Part shown: positions 29,846 through 39,131 of the stretch, one piece after another
How positions within the stretch are numbered: the stretch's first letter is position 1
Layout of the letters: the number at the start of each line of letters is the position of its first letter
Translations under genes and position numbers: made by a program
Notes under the pieces: generated by a model
What the model was told of the DNA's origin: nothing
What the model saw: only the letters and a program-made list of their open reading frames with translations
Database searches by the model: none
Source of the DNA: Phenylobacterium sp. J367
GTDB taxonomy: Bacteria; Pseudomonadota; Alphaproteobacteria; Caulobacterales; Caulobacteraceae
DNA: 64,000 bases
Assembly: GCF_024699985.1 (NCBI RefSeq)
Contig: NZ_JAJONA010000001.1
Coordinates: 4,656,501-4,720,500, forward strand
Direction: 5' to 3'

Positions 29846-31403
29846 GCTGCGGCCGCCTTCGCGCGGATCAGCTTCAGGGCCTCGTGGGCCGAAAGGGCCG
29901 CGCCTTCCTGCCAGGCGTTGATGTAGCTCATGTGCTCGCCGGCGAAGAGGAACGGCCCGTCGGGCTTGCACAGCTCGGCGTAGTCGGTGGCCCGCTGGGC
30001 CGGCTGCCAAGCCACGGCCACGCCTTCGCTGTAGGGCGTCTGCTTCCAGGAGACCGTGACGGGCTTCGTCAGTTCCCGGCCCTTGCCCGGGTGGAACCGG
30101 TCGATCACGCCGCGCGAGATCGCGAACCGCTCGTCGAACGACGCCTCGGCGAACTTCGGTGGGTTGATCGGGCCCGTGAAGCCGATGGAGTAGGCGCCCA
30201 CCAGGACGCCGGTCTTCTCGCCCAGCCCCCCGGACGGATACCAGACCACCTCGCTCGGCTGGTCGGTCCAGCCGAGGCCGCCGAACTGGAACTCGTCCTG
30301 CTCCCAGAACCGGCGGCTCTCCCAGGCGACCTTTGTGCCGTGGTCGTAGTGCGCCGCGGCGATCGCCTGTTTCACGCGCGGTGAGAAGTCGGACGGGATC
30401 TTGGCCAGCACCGGCAGCGGGATGGTGACGATCACATGGTCGGCGTCGAGTGTCTGGGCTCCGGCGGCGTCGGTGAAGGCGATGCGCGCCCCCTGCCCTC
30501 GCGGCGGATCTCCCGGACCACGGCGCCGTAGCGCAGCGACGGCTGCACCGCATCGGCCAGCGCATAGGCGATGCGATCCATGCCGCCCACCGGCTGGAGC
30601 ATGGTCGCCTGCATGTCGATGATCTCCTCGAAGAGGAGCGAAATCCCCCAGAAGCGGGCGTCCATCATGTCCTTGAGCTTCAGCGGGTCGGCGGCGGTCG
30701 GCGGATGCTGGTAGCCGCCGGGCCAGTCCTTGAACCCCGAGCGGACCGAGCCGCCATAGACCTTCTGGGGCGTCAGGTCGCCGTAGGCCGAGAGGAAGCC
30801 GATCAGCCGCCCCTTGTCGAGGCCGGTCAGTTCCTGGTCGAGCGCCCCGCGATCGATGGACTTGGCCAGCAGCTCGGCGAAGGCGCCGCGGGTGTCGTTG
30901 GTGGCCTGGGCGTTGGTGACCACCTTGCCGCCGAAATCGAGCTTGGCCAGACGGTTGGCGTTGACCATCACCTCCAGCGGCACCTTCAGGTCGCGGCAGT
31001 AGCCGAGGATGGCGTGGTGCGTCTGGGGTATGCGCGCCGGGCCGGCGTTGAAGTAGTGATGGCGGCCCTCGTCCCAGTCCACGTACTGGTCAGGGCGGCC
31101 TTCCTGCACGACGGTGGTCCCGCGGCGAATGCTCCAGACCCGGCCGCCGGGCCGCTCGCGGGCCTCCAGCACCGTGACCTCATACCCGGCCTTGCGCAGT
31201 TCGTAGGCCGAGACCAGACCGGCGATCCCGCCGCCCAGGACGACGACCTTCACGCCCTTGCCGCTGCCGGGCGGCAGGTCGGGAGGCCCGGCATAGGCCT
31301 GCGCCGCCGCGAGCAGGCCCAGGCCCTGCATGGTGACGAACAGGGCGCCGTAGCCTCCGGCCTTGCCCACGCGCTCCAGGAACGCCCTGCGTGAAATCCC
31401 CAT
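29842..31403 (-). CDS. Flavin amine oxidase with Tat signal (one frameshift)
   Basis: Corrected length is 520 residues. The twin-arginine signal SRRAFLERVG with a hydrophobic stretch indicates folded export to the periplasm. The Rossmann FAD motif VVLGGGIAGLVSAYEL with EARERPGGRVW and the C-terminal FLFAGEHMSYINAWQEGA belong to the flavin monoamine oxidase / L-amino acid oxidase family. These enzymes oxidise amines with release of H2O2 or transfer to a carrier. One base is missing at the second CCC run, 30496-30498. It lies 141 bases after the DUF1080 gene and may be separately transcribed. The substrate is unknown. Confidence 0.88.
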
Positions 31404-31544
31404 GCCTGCCCCCGCCGGTACCAGGACCCGTCATTCCAGAGGCCGGGCGCTCCACGATAGGGGGCGCATCCGTCCCGAGGTCGAGCTTGCGCCCTTCGCC
31501 CGGGATTTGACCAGAGTGTGCGGCGAGCGGCGGCGCCTGCCCGG

Positions 31545-32318
31545 TCAGTCGCGCAGTTCGAGGAGCTCGATCTTCCGGAATTCCAGCGGGTGGCCTTCCG
31601 CCTGCAGCGAGATGTAGCCGCGGTCGACCGGTGTGCCGGCCTTCGCCGGATCGACCGGCGGGGCCGCGAACTCGGCGAACTCCGAGGGGTCGAGCCGGAT
31701 GTCGCCGTACTCCATGACCGGCTTGCCGTCGATGAACTGGCGGACCAGCCGGCTCCCGCGCACCTCCACTTCGAAGCGGACCCACTCGCCCTCAGGACGG
31801 GCCGGTTCCTTCGAGGCTAGGCAGTGGGGTTTCAGCGGAACGCCATCCAACGAGACCGTCACGCCGGGCGTGCAGACGTTGCCCGTGGTGCTGCCCGCGC
31901 CGGAGCCGATGGCCAGGAACTGGGCCTCCACCGAGACCGGGAAGCGCTGGTCGAGGGCCATGGTCTCGGGCGCCTGGCCGTGCAGCATCACCCCGCTGTT
32001 ACGGACCGCCCAGGCCGGCGCGCCGGGCGTCGTGGGCCCAACGAAACGGTACTCGAAGCGCAGGCGGTAGGACGACAGCGGCGTCTTGTAGATCAGATGG
32101 CCGAACTCGTCGGTGAACCGGTCGTAGCCGGCATAGGAGACGACCAGCGCCCCGTCCCTCACCCGGAAGGTGTCACGCCAGTTCTCACCCAGCGGGTGGT
32201 GGTTGATCTTCGGGGTCCAGCCGGTGAGGTCCCGGCCGTTGAAGATCGGCTTCCAGTCCTGGGCGGCGGCGGGCGCCGCGGCCAGGGCCAGGACGGCGGA
32301 GAGCACGAGGCCGCGCAT
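31545..32318 (-). CDS. DUF1080 (3-keto-disaccharide hydrolase-like) secreted protein
   Basis: This intact 257-residue protein has a signal peptide ending APAAAQ. DWKPIFNGRDLTGW is the DUF1080 opening motif of the concanavalin-like jelly roll, with SGVMLHGQ and GEWVRFEVEV further in. Characterised members cleave 3-keto-glucosides, that is glycosides already oxidised at C3. It starts two bases after the GMC small-subunit stop, so it is in the same operon as the enzymes that could make such keto-sugars. Confidence 0.9.
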   Translation of the reverse strand: MRGLVLSAVLALAAAPAAAQDWKPIFNGRDLTGWTPKINHHPLGENWRDTFRVRDGALVVSYAGYDRFTDEFGHLIYKTPLSSYRLRFEYRFVGPTTPGAPAWAVRNSGVMLHGQAPETMALDQRFPVSVEAQFLAIGSGAGSTTGNVCTPGVTVSLDGVPLKPHCLASKEPARPEGEWVRFEVEVRGSRLVRQFIDGKPVMEYGDIRLDPSEFAEFAAPPVDPAKAGTPVDRGYISLQAEGHPLEFRKIELLELRD

Positions 32319-32320
32319 GG

Positions 32321-32887
32321 TCAGGTCGCCCACGCCCGGCCGATCTCGCGCAGCGGCACGCAGGCACGGTAGGCGCCGGGGACCGGGTCGTAACGCAGGG
32401 CCTGGGTCGCCCCGATCTCGGAGGTGAAGTAGGCGCCGGTCACCAGCTCGCGGAGCATCGGGAACCAGTGCATCGGCGCACCCGCCGGCTGGGCCCGCCA
32501 TTCGGCCTCGGCCTGGGCGAGCATGGCGTCCTGGTCGGCGACCAGCAGCAGGGCGTATGGCCGGCCGTGGCGGGCCTGCGCGTCCCCATCGAGCTTGCCG
32601 AGGCCGGCCCGCAGCCGTTCCGCGTCGGCCGGGACCGCCCAGTCGACGAGCGCCCGGTCGATCGCCTGGGGCACGCCCGCCGCGACAGCCCCAGGCGTGT
32701 CGGTGGCAGGCATGATCCGATCCGCGACGGCGCTGAGCGTGCGGGCCTGGTCGACGGAGAGCCCCTTCGGTTGCCAGGCGAGGACCGCCAGGCCCTGCTG
32801 CGCCTGGGCGACCACGGGCACGGCCCAGAGCGCGGTCAGGCCGCCGAGGCCCAGGATCGCGCCGCGTCGGTTGAGCATCGGGGCCAT
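32321..32887 (-). CDS. Gluconate 2-dehydrogenase subunit 3-like small subunit of the GMC dehydrogenase
   Basis: This 188-residue protein has an N-terminal twin-arginine-like signal (NRRGAILGLGGLTAL) and the family core VADRIMPATDTPGAVAAGV and YFTSEIGATQAL. In Caulobacter the homologous LacC works with the flavoprotein LacA in oxidising the 3-hydroxyl of glycosides. The small subunit carries the Tat signal and helps export the large one. Its ATG overlaps the GMC stop (TGATG), which supports a complex. Confidence 0.87.
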   Translation of the reverse strand: MAPMLNRRGAILGLGGLTALWAVPVVAQAQQGLAVLAWQPKGLSVDQARTLSAVADRIMPATDTPGAVAAGVPQAIDRALVDWAVPADAERLRAGLGKLDGDAQARHGRPYALLLVADQDAMLAQAEAEWRAQPAGAPMHWFPMLRELVTGAYFTSEIGATQALRYDPVPGAYRACVPLREIGRAWAT

Positions 32888-34616
32888 CAGAGGTCTCCCT
32901 TCCTGCCGGCTTCGGCGGCGAAGGCGGCCGCCCGCGCGGTCAGCGCCATGTAGGTGAGCGAGGGGGTTCACGCAGGCGGCGGAGGTCATCGCCGCCCCGT
33001 CGGTGACGAAGACGTTCTTCACGGCGTGCACCTGGTTGTGGGCGTTCAGCACCGAGGTCTTCGGATCGCGGCCCATGCGGGCGGAGCCCATCTCATGGAT
33101 GCCGAGGCCCAGCGCATAGTCGCCGTCGATCGGCCGGACGTTCTTGAAGCCGGCTTCCGCCAGCATCTCCTGCGCCGCGGCGACCATGTCCCGGCGCATA
33201 GCCTTTTCGTTGTCGCGGATCGCCGCGTCGAAGTTGACGGTGGGCAGGCCCCACTTGTCCTTCACGGCGTCGTTCAGGGTCATGCGGTTGTCGGCGTAGG
33301 GCAGGATCTCGCCGAAGCCGCCAAGGCGGACGACCCAGGGCCCCGGCTGGGTGAGCTGGGCCTTGCGGGTCGCGCCGAAGCCGCCGGGCTCGCGATCCCA
33401 GCCGATGCGGCCCGCGCCGCCCTGGTAGCCGAAGCCCCGCAGGTAGTCGGTCCGCCGGGTGGCCGGGTCCCCGAGGTTGCGGAAGCGCGGGATGTAGATC
33501 CCGTTGGGCCGGCGGCCCGAGTAGTACATGTCGTCGAAGCCCTCGACCTCGGCCCCGGCGCCGACGCCCAGGTGGTGGTCCATGATGTTGCGGCCGACCT
33601 GGTCGCTGTCGTTGCCGAGCCCGTTGGGGGAAGCGCCGACTCTTCGAGTTCAGCAGCAGCCAGGCGGTGTTGATCGCGGACGCGTTGAGGAAGATGACCT
33701 TGGCGTAGAATTCCTCGGTCTGGCCGGTGTCCGCGTCGACGATGCGCACGCCGGAGGCGCGGCGGCGCCTCTCATCGTAGATCACTTCGGTGACGATGGA
33801 GTTCGGGCGGATCCTCAGCCGCTTGGTCCGCTCGGCCGCGACCAGGGTGGCGGAGTTCGAGCTGAAGTAGGCGCCGAACGGACAACCGCGGATGCAGAGG
33901 TTGCGGTACTGGCACTCGCCACGGCCGAGCGCGAGCTGCTCTTCCGTCGGCTTGGTCAGGTGGGCGGTCCGGCCGATGGTGACCTTGCGCTCGGGGAAGC
34001 GCGCCTCGGTCTTCGACTTCAGCACCTTCTCGACGCAGTTCAGCTCCATCGGCGGCTGGAAGGCGCCATCGGGGAGCTGCGGCAGGCCCTCGCTCTGGCC
34101 GCTCACCCCGATGAACCGCTCCACATGATCGTACCAGGGGGCGAGATCGGCGTAGCGGATCGGCCAGTCGACGGCGATCCCCTCGCGGGCGTTGGCCTCG
34201 AAGTCCAGGTCGGACCAGCGGTAGCTCTGGCGCCCCCAGATCAGGGAGCGGCCGCCCACGTGGTAGCCGCGGATCCAGTCGAACCGCTGGGTTTCCGCTT
34301 AGGGGTTCTCGTCATCCCGGACGAAGAAGTGCTGGGTGTACTCAGTCAGTGCGTAGCCGGTGCGCTGCTGCTTGTCGTAGTGGGCCGACATCTCTGCGGC
34401 CGGCAGGCGGCCCCGGGGATACTTGGTCTCCCACGGATGGGTCGCGGCGGTCTTGTAGTCCTCGATGTGCTTCACCGGGCCGCCGCGTTCGAGGACCAGG
34501 GTGTTCAGCCCCCGCTCGGTCAGCTCCTTGGCGGCCCAGCCGCCGGAGATGCCGGAGCCCACGACGATGGCGTCGAAGGTCCGCTCGGCCTTCGCGCGCG
34601 TGTTCAGGTTGGCCAT
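32887..34616 (-). CDS. GMC-family glycoside dehydrogenase, large FAD subunit (two frameshifts and one in-frame TAA)
   Basis: Corrected length is 575 residues. It has the FAD motif DAIVVGSGISGGWAAKEL, the cysteine-rich loop CQYRNLCIRGCPFGAYFS typical of the gluconate/sorbitol/LacA branch, and the catalytic histidine region GLGIHEMGSARMG with the C-terminal asparagine in CVNPS. It probably oxidises a sugar hydroxyl (C3 in LacA-type enzymes) and passes electrons to a cytochrome not seen here. One extra base occurs at 33626-33630 and one at 32962-32966. A TAA codon at 34299-34301 interrupts ENP/AETQRFDW, where the family usually has a coding residue such as Tyr. This is either a base error or a true nonsense mutation. 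Confidence 0.87.
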
Positions 34617-34627
34617 CTACTCTCCCC

Positions 34628-35680
34628 CTAGAGGCCCAGCAGCCGCCGGTTCGTCGCCGCATCCGCGCCCGAGGCCGCGAAGTCGTCGAACGCGTGCTCG
34701 GTGACGCGGATGATGTGATGCTTGATGAAGGGCGCGCCCTCTCGGGCGCCGTCCTCCGGATGCTTGAGCGCGCATTCCCACTCCAGCACCGCCCAGCCCG
34801 GATAGTCGTAGGCCGCGAGCTTCGAGAAGATCGCGCCGAAGTCGACCTCGCCGTCGCCCAGCGAGCGGAAGCGGCCCGGCCGGTCGACCCAGCCCTGATA
34901 GCCGCCGTAGACGCCGGAGCGCCCGGTCGGCCGGAACTCAGCATCCTTCACGTGGAAGGCGCGGATCCGCTCGTGGTAGCGGTCGATGTAGTCGAGGTAG
35001 TCGAGCTGCTGCAGGACGAAGTGGCTCGGGTCGAACAGCAGGCAGGCGCGCGGGTGGCCCTTCACCTCGTCCAGGAAGCGCTCGTAGGTCGCCCCGTCGT
35101 GCAGGTCCTCGCCCGGATGGATCTCGTAGCAGGCGTCGACCCCGCACTCGTCGAAGACGTCGAGGATCGGCTTCCAGCGCCGGCCGAGCTCGGCGAAGGC
35201 CTCCTCGATCAGCCCCGCCGGGCGCTGCGGCCACGGATAGACGTAGGGCCAGGCGAGCGCGCCGGAGAAGGTGGCGTGGGCCGTGAGCCCCAGCCGCTGG
35301 CTGGCGCGGGCGGCGGCCTTCACCTGGGCGACCGCCCATTCCTGGCGGGCCTGCGGCTTGCCGCGGACCTCGGGCGGAGCGAAGCCGTCGAACAGCGCGT
35401 CATAGGCCGGATGCACCGCCACGAGCTGGCCCTGGAGGTGGGTCGAAAGCTCGGTGATCGCCAGGCCCTTGTCAGCCAGCATCCCTTTGATGTCGTCGCA
35501 GTAGGCCTGGCTCGCGGCGCCCTTCTCCACGTCGAACAGCCCGCCGACGCCGGTCGGGAGCTGCAGGCCCAGGTAGCCGAGGTCGGCGGCCCAGTCGGCC
35601 ATGGTCTCAAGCCGGTCGAACGGCGGCTCCGAGCCCTGGAACTGCGCCAGGAAGATGCCCGGGCCCTTCAGCGTCTTCAT
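34628..35680 (-). CDS. Sugar isomerase/epimerase-like TIM-barrel protein 1
   Basis: This intact 350-residue protein of the AP-endonuclease-2/xylose-isomerase-like family shows GYLGLQLPTGVGG, YEIHPGEDLHDG, LLFDPSHFVLQQLD, IRAFHVKDAEF and WAVLEWECALKHPE. Histidines and acids at these places form the divalent-metal site. There is no signal peptide, so it is probably cytoplasmic. Family members next to Gfo/Idh dehydrogenases act on keto-sugars as epimerases or C-O/C-C lyases. The start ATGA overlaps the preceding Gfo/Idh stop. Confidence 0.9.
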   Translation of the reverse strand: MKTLKGPGIFLAQFQGSEPPFDRLETMADWAADLGYLGLQLPTGVGGLFDVEKGAASQAYCDDIKGMLADKGLAITELSTHLQGQLVAVHPAYDALFDGFAPPEVRGKPQARQEWAVAQVKAAARASQRLGLTAHATFSGALAWPYVYPWPQRPAGLIEEAFAELGRRWKPILDVFDECGVDACYEIHPGEDLHDGATYERFLDEVKGHPRACLLFDPSHFVLQQLDYLDYIDRYHERIRAFHVKDAEFRPTGRSGVYGGYQGWVDRPGRFRSLGDGEVDFGAIFSKLAAYDYPGWAVLEWECALKHPEDGAREGAPFIKHHIIRVTEHAFDDFAASGADAATNRRLLGL

Positions 35681-36813
35681 GCGTCGGCTCCTTCCAGCCT
35701 GACCCACCCCTTGCCGTCCCGGCTCGCGGCGACGGCGCTTTCCACGAAGGCCATGCCGCGCACGCCCTCGGTGATGCCGGGTACGAGCCCCGGTTCCGGG
35801 CGGCCCTCGGCGACGGCCTGGGCGAAGTCGCGATAGAGATTGCCGAAGGCCTCGATGAAGCCCTCGGGATGGCCCGTCGGGATGCGCGTGCCGGCGAGCG
35901 CCACGGGGCTTAGGTAGCCGGCCGCCGCGTGCAGCGTCTGGCTCGGCCCCTCCAGCCAGTCGACCGTGAGCTCGTTCGGCCGCTCGTGGCTCCAGGAGAG
36001 CCCGCCCTTCTCGCCGTAGACCTGGATCCTGAGGCCGTTGCGGGCGCCGGCCGAGATCTGGGAGGCGACGAGGACGCCGCGGGCGTCGTTGTCGAACCTC
36101 AGGAGCACGTTGCAGTCGTCGTCCAGCGCGCGGCCCGGCACGACCGTCGAGACGTCGGCGCAGAGGCGCTCCACCCGCTGACCGGAGATGAACTCCGCGA
36201 GGTTGAAGGCGTGCACCCCGATGTCGCCGATGCAGCCGGCGCCGGCGAGCTTGGGATCGACCCGCCATTCCGCCTGCTTGCTGCCCTCGCGCTCCAGCGG
36301 CGTGGAGAGCCAGCCTTGCGCGTACTCGGCGACCACCTTGCGGACCCTGCCCAGGTCGCCGCGCCGGACGATCTCGCGGGCCTCGCGGACCATCGGATAG
36401 CCCGTGTAGACGTAGGTGAGGCCGTAGACCTTGCCGGCGCCCGCCACGACACCCGCGAGGTCCTGGGCCTCGGCGAGGTTGAGCGTCGCGGGCTTGTCGC
36501 TCATCACGTGGAAGCCGGCCTTCAGCGCCTCGGCCGAGACCTCGAAATGAAGGTGGTTCGGCGTCACCACCGCCACGGCCTGCGCCCCGTCCTCGCGACC
36601 CCGCTCGGCGGCGAGCATCTGGCGCCAGTCCGCGTAGGCGCGGACACCCCAGGCGTCGCCCGCCGCCTGGCTCCTGGCGGCGTCGCGGCTGAAGGCCCCG
36701 GCGACCAGCTTCAGACGTCCGTCCAGCTCGGCGGCCATCTTGTGGACGGGGCCGATGAAGGCGCCCGGTCCGCCGCCGACCATGGCCAGGCGAATGGGGC
36801 GGGCGAAGCTCAT
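35677..36813 (-). CDS. Gfo/Idh/MocA-family NAD(P)-dependent sugar oxidoreductase
   Basis: This 378-residue protein has an N-terminal Rossmann fold (RLAMVGGGPGAFIG), the catalytic-lysine motif HVMSDKPATLN (normally EKP, here DKP) and the C-terminal domain with GCIGDIGVHAFNL carrying the D-x-x-x-H pair. Members oxidise or reduce sugar hydroxyls such as 3-keto-sugars or inositols. It is coupled by ATGA overlaps to both neighbours, which places it centrally in the sugar operon. Confidence 0.92.
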   Translation of the reverse strand: MSFARPIRLAMVGGGPGAFIGPVHKMAAELDGRLKLVAGAFSRDAARSQAAGDAWGVRAYADWRQMLAAERGREDGAQAVAVVTPNHLHFEVSAEALKAGFHVMSDKPATLNLAEAQDLAGVVAGAGKVYGLTYVYTGYPMVREAREIVRRGDLGRVRKVVAEYAQGWLSTPLEREGSKQAEWRVDPKLAGAGCIGDIGVHAFNLAEFISGQRVERLCADVSTVVPGRALDDDCNVLLRFDNDARGVLVASQISAGARNGLRIQVYGEKGGLSWSHERPNELTVDWLEGPSQTLHAAAGYLSPVALAGTRIPTGHPEGFIEAFGNLYRDFAQAVAEGRPEPGLVPGITEGVRGMAFVESAVAASRDGKGWVRLEGADA

Positions 36814-37770
36814 GCCTGAACGCTGGCCAGGAAGTCGTGGCAGATCTTCGCCGACTCGATGCGCGGACGCTCGAACGGCGGCTCCTGCTCCACGAAGTAG
36901 AACCGCACGCCGGCGGCGTAGGCGGCGGGCAGCAGCTTCTTCCAGTCGAGCCGGCCCGAACCCACCTCAGTGGGATCCATCTTCAGGGTGAAGTTCGGCT
37001 GGGTCGTCGCCTTGATGTCCTTCACGTGCATGAGTCGGAAGCGGCCCTTGTGCTTGCCCAGGTAGGCGATCGGATCGACCCCCGCCGCCGCGATCCAGCC
37101 CACATCGGCCTCGAAGCCGACGAGGGCCGGGTCGGTCCCCTTGATCATGATGTCGAGACCCGTCGAGTCGCCCTGGGGGCGCCAGCTCGAAGTTATGGTT
37201 GTGGTAGCCCAGGGCCACGCCGGCCTTCTTCAGGATGGCGGCCTTCTGGTTCAGGAAGTCGGCGTTGAACCGGTAGTCGTCGGCGGTGAGCGCGGCCATG
37301 ATCGTGCGGTAGTAGTCCGCGCCGGCGGCGCCCTTGGCGGCGTCCAGCACGCGCTGCGGAACGTAGGGGCTGGGCATCACCGCGTTCTTCACGCCCAGCA
37401 CATTGAGCATCTCGCCGATCTTCGCGGCGTCGGCCTCCAGGCTGCCTTCCGGCCCGGTCCCGCGGGCCTGGACGTGGGCGCTGGTGGCCTTCAGCCCGGC
37501 CTTGTCCAGCGACGCCTTGAATTCCTGCGGCGTGCGGCCGTAGAGCCCGGCGAGCTCGACCGAGCGGTAGCCGATCTTGGCCACGGCCGCGAGCGTGCCG
37601 TCGAGGTCCTTCGCGGCGTCTGGGCCGAGCGTATAGAGCTGGATGCCGATCGGCAGGTCACGGCTGGCGAAGAACGGCGCGGCCGCCGCCTCCCCGCTCA
37701 CCGCCATCCCCGCGAGGGCGCCGCCCGCCAGCAGGAAGCCGCGCCGGTTGAGGTCGGTTGTGGTGCGCAT
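36810..37770 (-). CDS. Sugar isomerase/epimerase-like TIM-barrel protein 2, exported (one frameshift)
   Basis: Corrected length is 319 residues. The N-terminus NRRGFLLAGGALAGMAV is a twin-arginine signal, so this paralogue is periplasmic. The barrel shows GIQLYTLG, GYRSVELAGLYG, GYHNHNFEL, VGFEADVGWI and LMHVKDIKA, the metal-binding strands of the family. One extra base at the five-G run 37175-37179 breaks the frame. Periplasmic members encoded beside GMC dehydrogenases have been linked to processing of 3-keto-glycosides; the reaction here is inferred. Confidence 0.88.
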
Positions 37771-37803
37771 GAACGGGCTCTCCAGGATATCACGGTTGGG
37801 CTG

Positions 37804-39039
37804 TCAGGGCGCCACGGGGCCCGACGGGGCCTTCTCGGGCGGGCGGAAGAACAGGGCGAGCAGGATGACGGCGACGAGCGCCATGCCGGTCGGGATCAGG
37901 AACAGGGTCCGGTAGTCGACGAGCTGGGTCAGCGTCCCGTCGGCATGGGTGACGGGACGGCTGAGCTCGCCCATCAGGGCCGGGAAGAGGAAGCTCGCCA
38001 CCACGCTGCCGACCCCCAGGATCAGCAGGTTGAACAGCCCCTGGGCGCTGGAGCGCACGTCCTTCGGGAAGACCGCGTCGACGAAGATGTACACGGTGGC
38101 GAAGAAGAAGGCGTAGCAGATGCCGTGGAGCAGCTGGACGGCGATGATCACCGGCACGCTGTCGGCGAAGAAGGCGAAGACGGCGAAGCGGGCGGCGTGG
38201 CCGAGGATGCCGATGATCATGGTGGCCTTCCAGCCGAGCCGGATGAGCACGCCGCCCAGCACGAACATCGTCGCGATCTCCGCGAGCTGGCCCAGGCTCA
38301 GCACCACCATGGAGAGGTTGCCGGCGATACCCACGCGCTGGGTCAGGAAGGCGTCGGCCATCACGAAGTAGCCGTTGTGGATCACGCTATCGATGAAGGT
38401 GACGAGGAACAGCACGCCCACGAACGGCACGGCGAGCAGCTTGATCGCCTCGCGCCAGGCCAGCGGGTCGGCGGCGACGTCCTTCTTCGGCGGCGTGTGC
38501 GGGAGCGTCAGGCTGTAGGCGGCGAGCGCGAAGGAGACCACGGCCGCGACGATGAAGATCGAGCGCACCTGCTCCGGTCCGGCGTTCGCGCCCAGGATGA
38601 ACACGAAAGGCCAGGAAACCAGCATCCAGCCGACCGTCCCGCCCATGCGCACCGCGCCGAAGCTCTTGGCCGGGTCCTTCAGGTTGGCGAAGGCGATGGA
38701 GTTGGAGACCGACAGCGTGGGCACATAGAGCAGGCTGTAGACGAGGTAGCCCGCGAAGAACGGCCAGAAGCTGGTCGAGAACGCGGTGAACAGCAGGGCG
38801 AGCCCGCTCAGGAGGTGGCTGACCGCCATGAACTTCTCGGCCGCGAAGTTGCGGTCGGCGAACTGGTTGGAGAAGAAGATGCCCAGCAGGGCGGCCACGC
38901 CCCACGAGCTGCCGACCAGGGATTGCTGCCACGGCGCGAACCCCAGCATGCCCATGTAGGGGAAGAGCTTCGGCGCCCAGGCGCCCCAGACCGCAAGCTG
39001 GAGCACCATCATCAGGAACAGCCGCGCCTGGACCGTCAT
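37804..39039 (-). CDS. MFS sugar/nucleoside:H+ symporter
   Basis: This intact 411-residue protein has about 12 hydrophobic segments. The N-terminus LFLMMVLQLAVWGAWAPKL and the centre HGICYAFFFATVYIFVDAVF resemble the Nuc_H_symport (NupG/XapB) branch of the major facilitator superfamily, which in Bacteroidetes and Caulobacterales also moves sugars. It is the first gene of the keto-glycoside operon. Its promoter must lie in the 92-base gap shared with lacI, which holds a perfect palindrome. GGAGG stands before the ATG. Confidence 0.9.
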   Translation of the reverse strand: MTVQARLFLMMVLQLAVWGAWAPKLFPYMGMLGFAPWQQSLVGSSWGVAALLGIFFSNQFADRNFAAEKFMAVSHLLSGLALLFTAFSTSFWPFFAGYLVYSLLYVPTLSVSNSIAFANLKDPAKSFGAVRMGGTVGWMLVSWPFVFILGANAGPEQVRSIFIVAAVVSFALAAYSLTLPHTPPKKDVAADPLAWREAIKLLAVPFVGVLFLVTFIDSVIHNGYFVMADAFLTQRVGIAGNLSMVVLSLGQLAEIATMFVLGGVLIRLGWKATMIIGILGHAARFAVFAFFADSVPVIIAVQLLHGICYAFFFATVYIFVDAVFPKDVRSSAQGLFNLLILGVGSVVASFLFPALMGELSRPVTHADGTLTQLVDYRTLFLIPTGMALVAVILLALFFRPPEKAPSGPVAP

Positions 39040-39092
39040 CGTCGTCGCCTCCCCCACCTGGCGGCGACTCTTGTCCGGTCGCCCCTTGGCGA

Positions 39093-39106
39093 TGTAATCG
39101 ATTACA
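39093..39106. promoter_or_regulatory. LacI operator, perfect 14-bp palindrome
   Basis: TGTAATCGATTACA is fully symmetric around the central CG, in the gap between the divergent MFS and LacI genes, 26 bases before the LacI start and 54 before the MFS start. Location and symmetry make it the probable operator for this LacI protein. It differs from the sites near GH3 and TBDR2, so another regulator may serve those. Confidence 0.75.
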
Positions 39107-39131
39107 CGAACAGAGTTCGGGCGCAACGGCC

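Noticed and set aside
34299..34301. Readthrough or recoding of the TAA in the GMC gene
   Set aside because: There is no recoding element in view and the family has no non-standard residue there. A base error or mutation is simpler.
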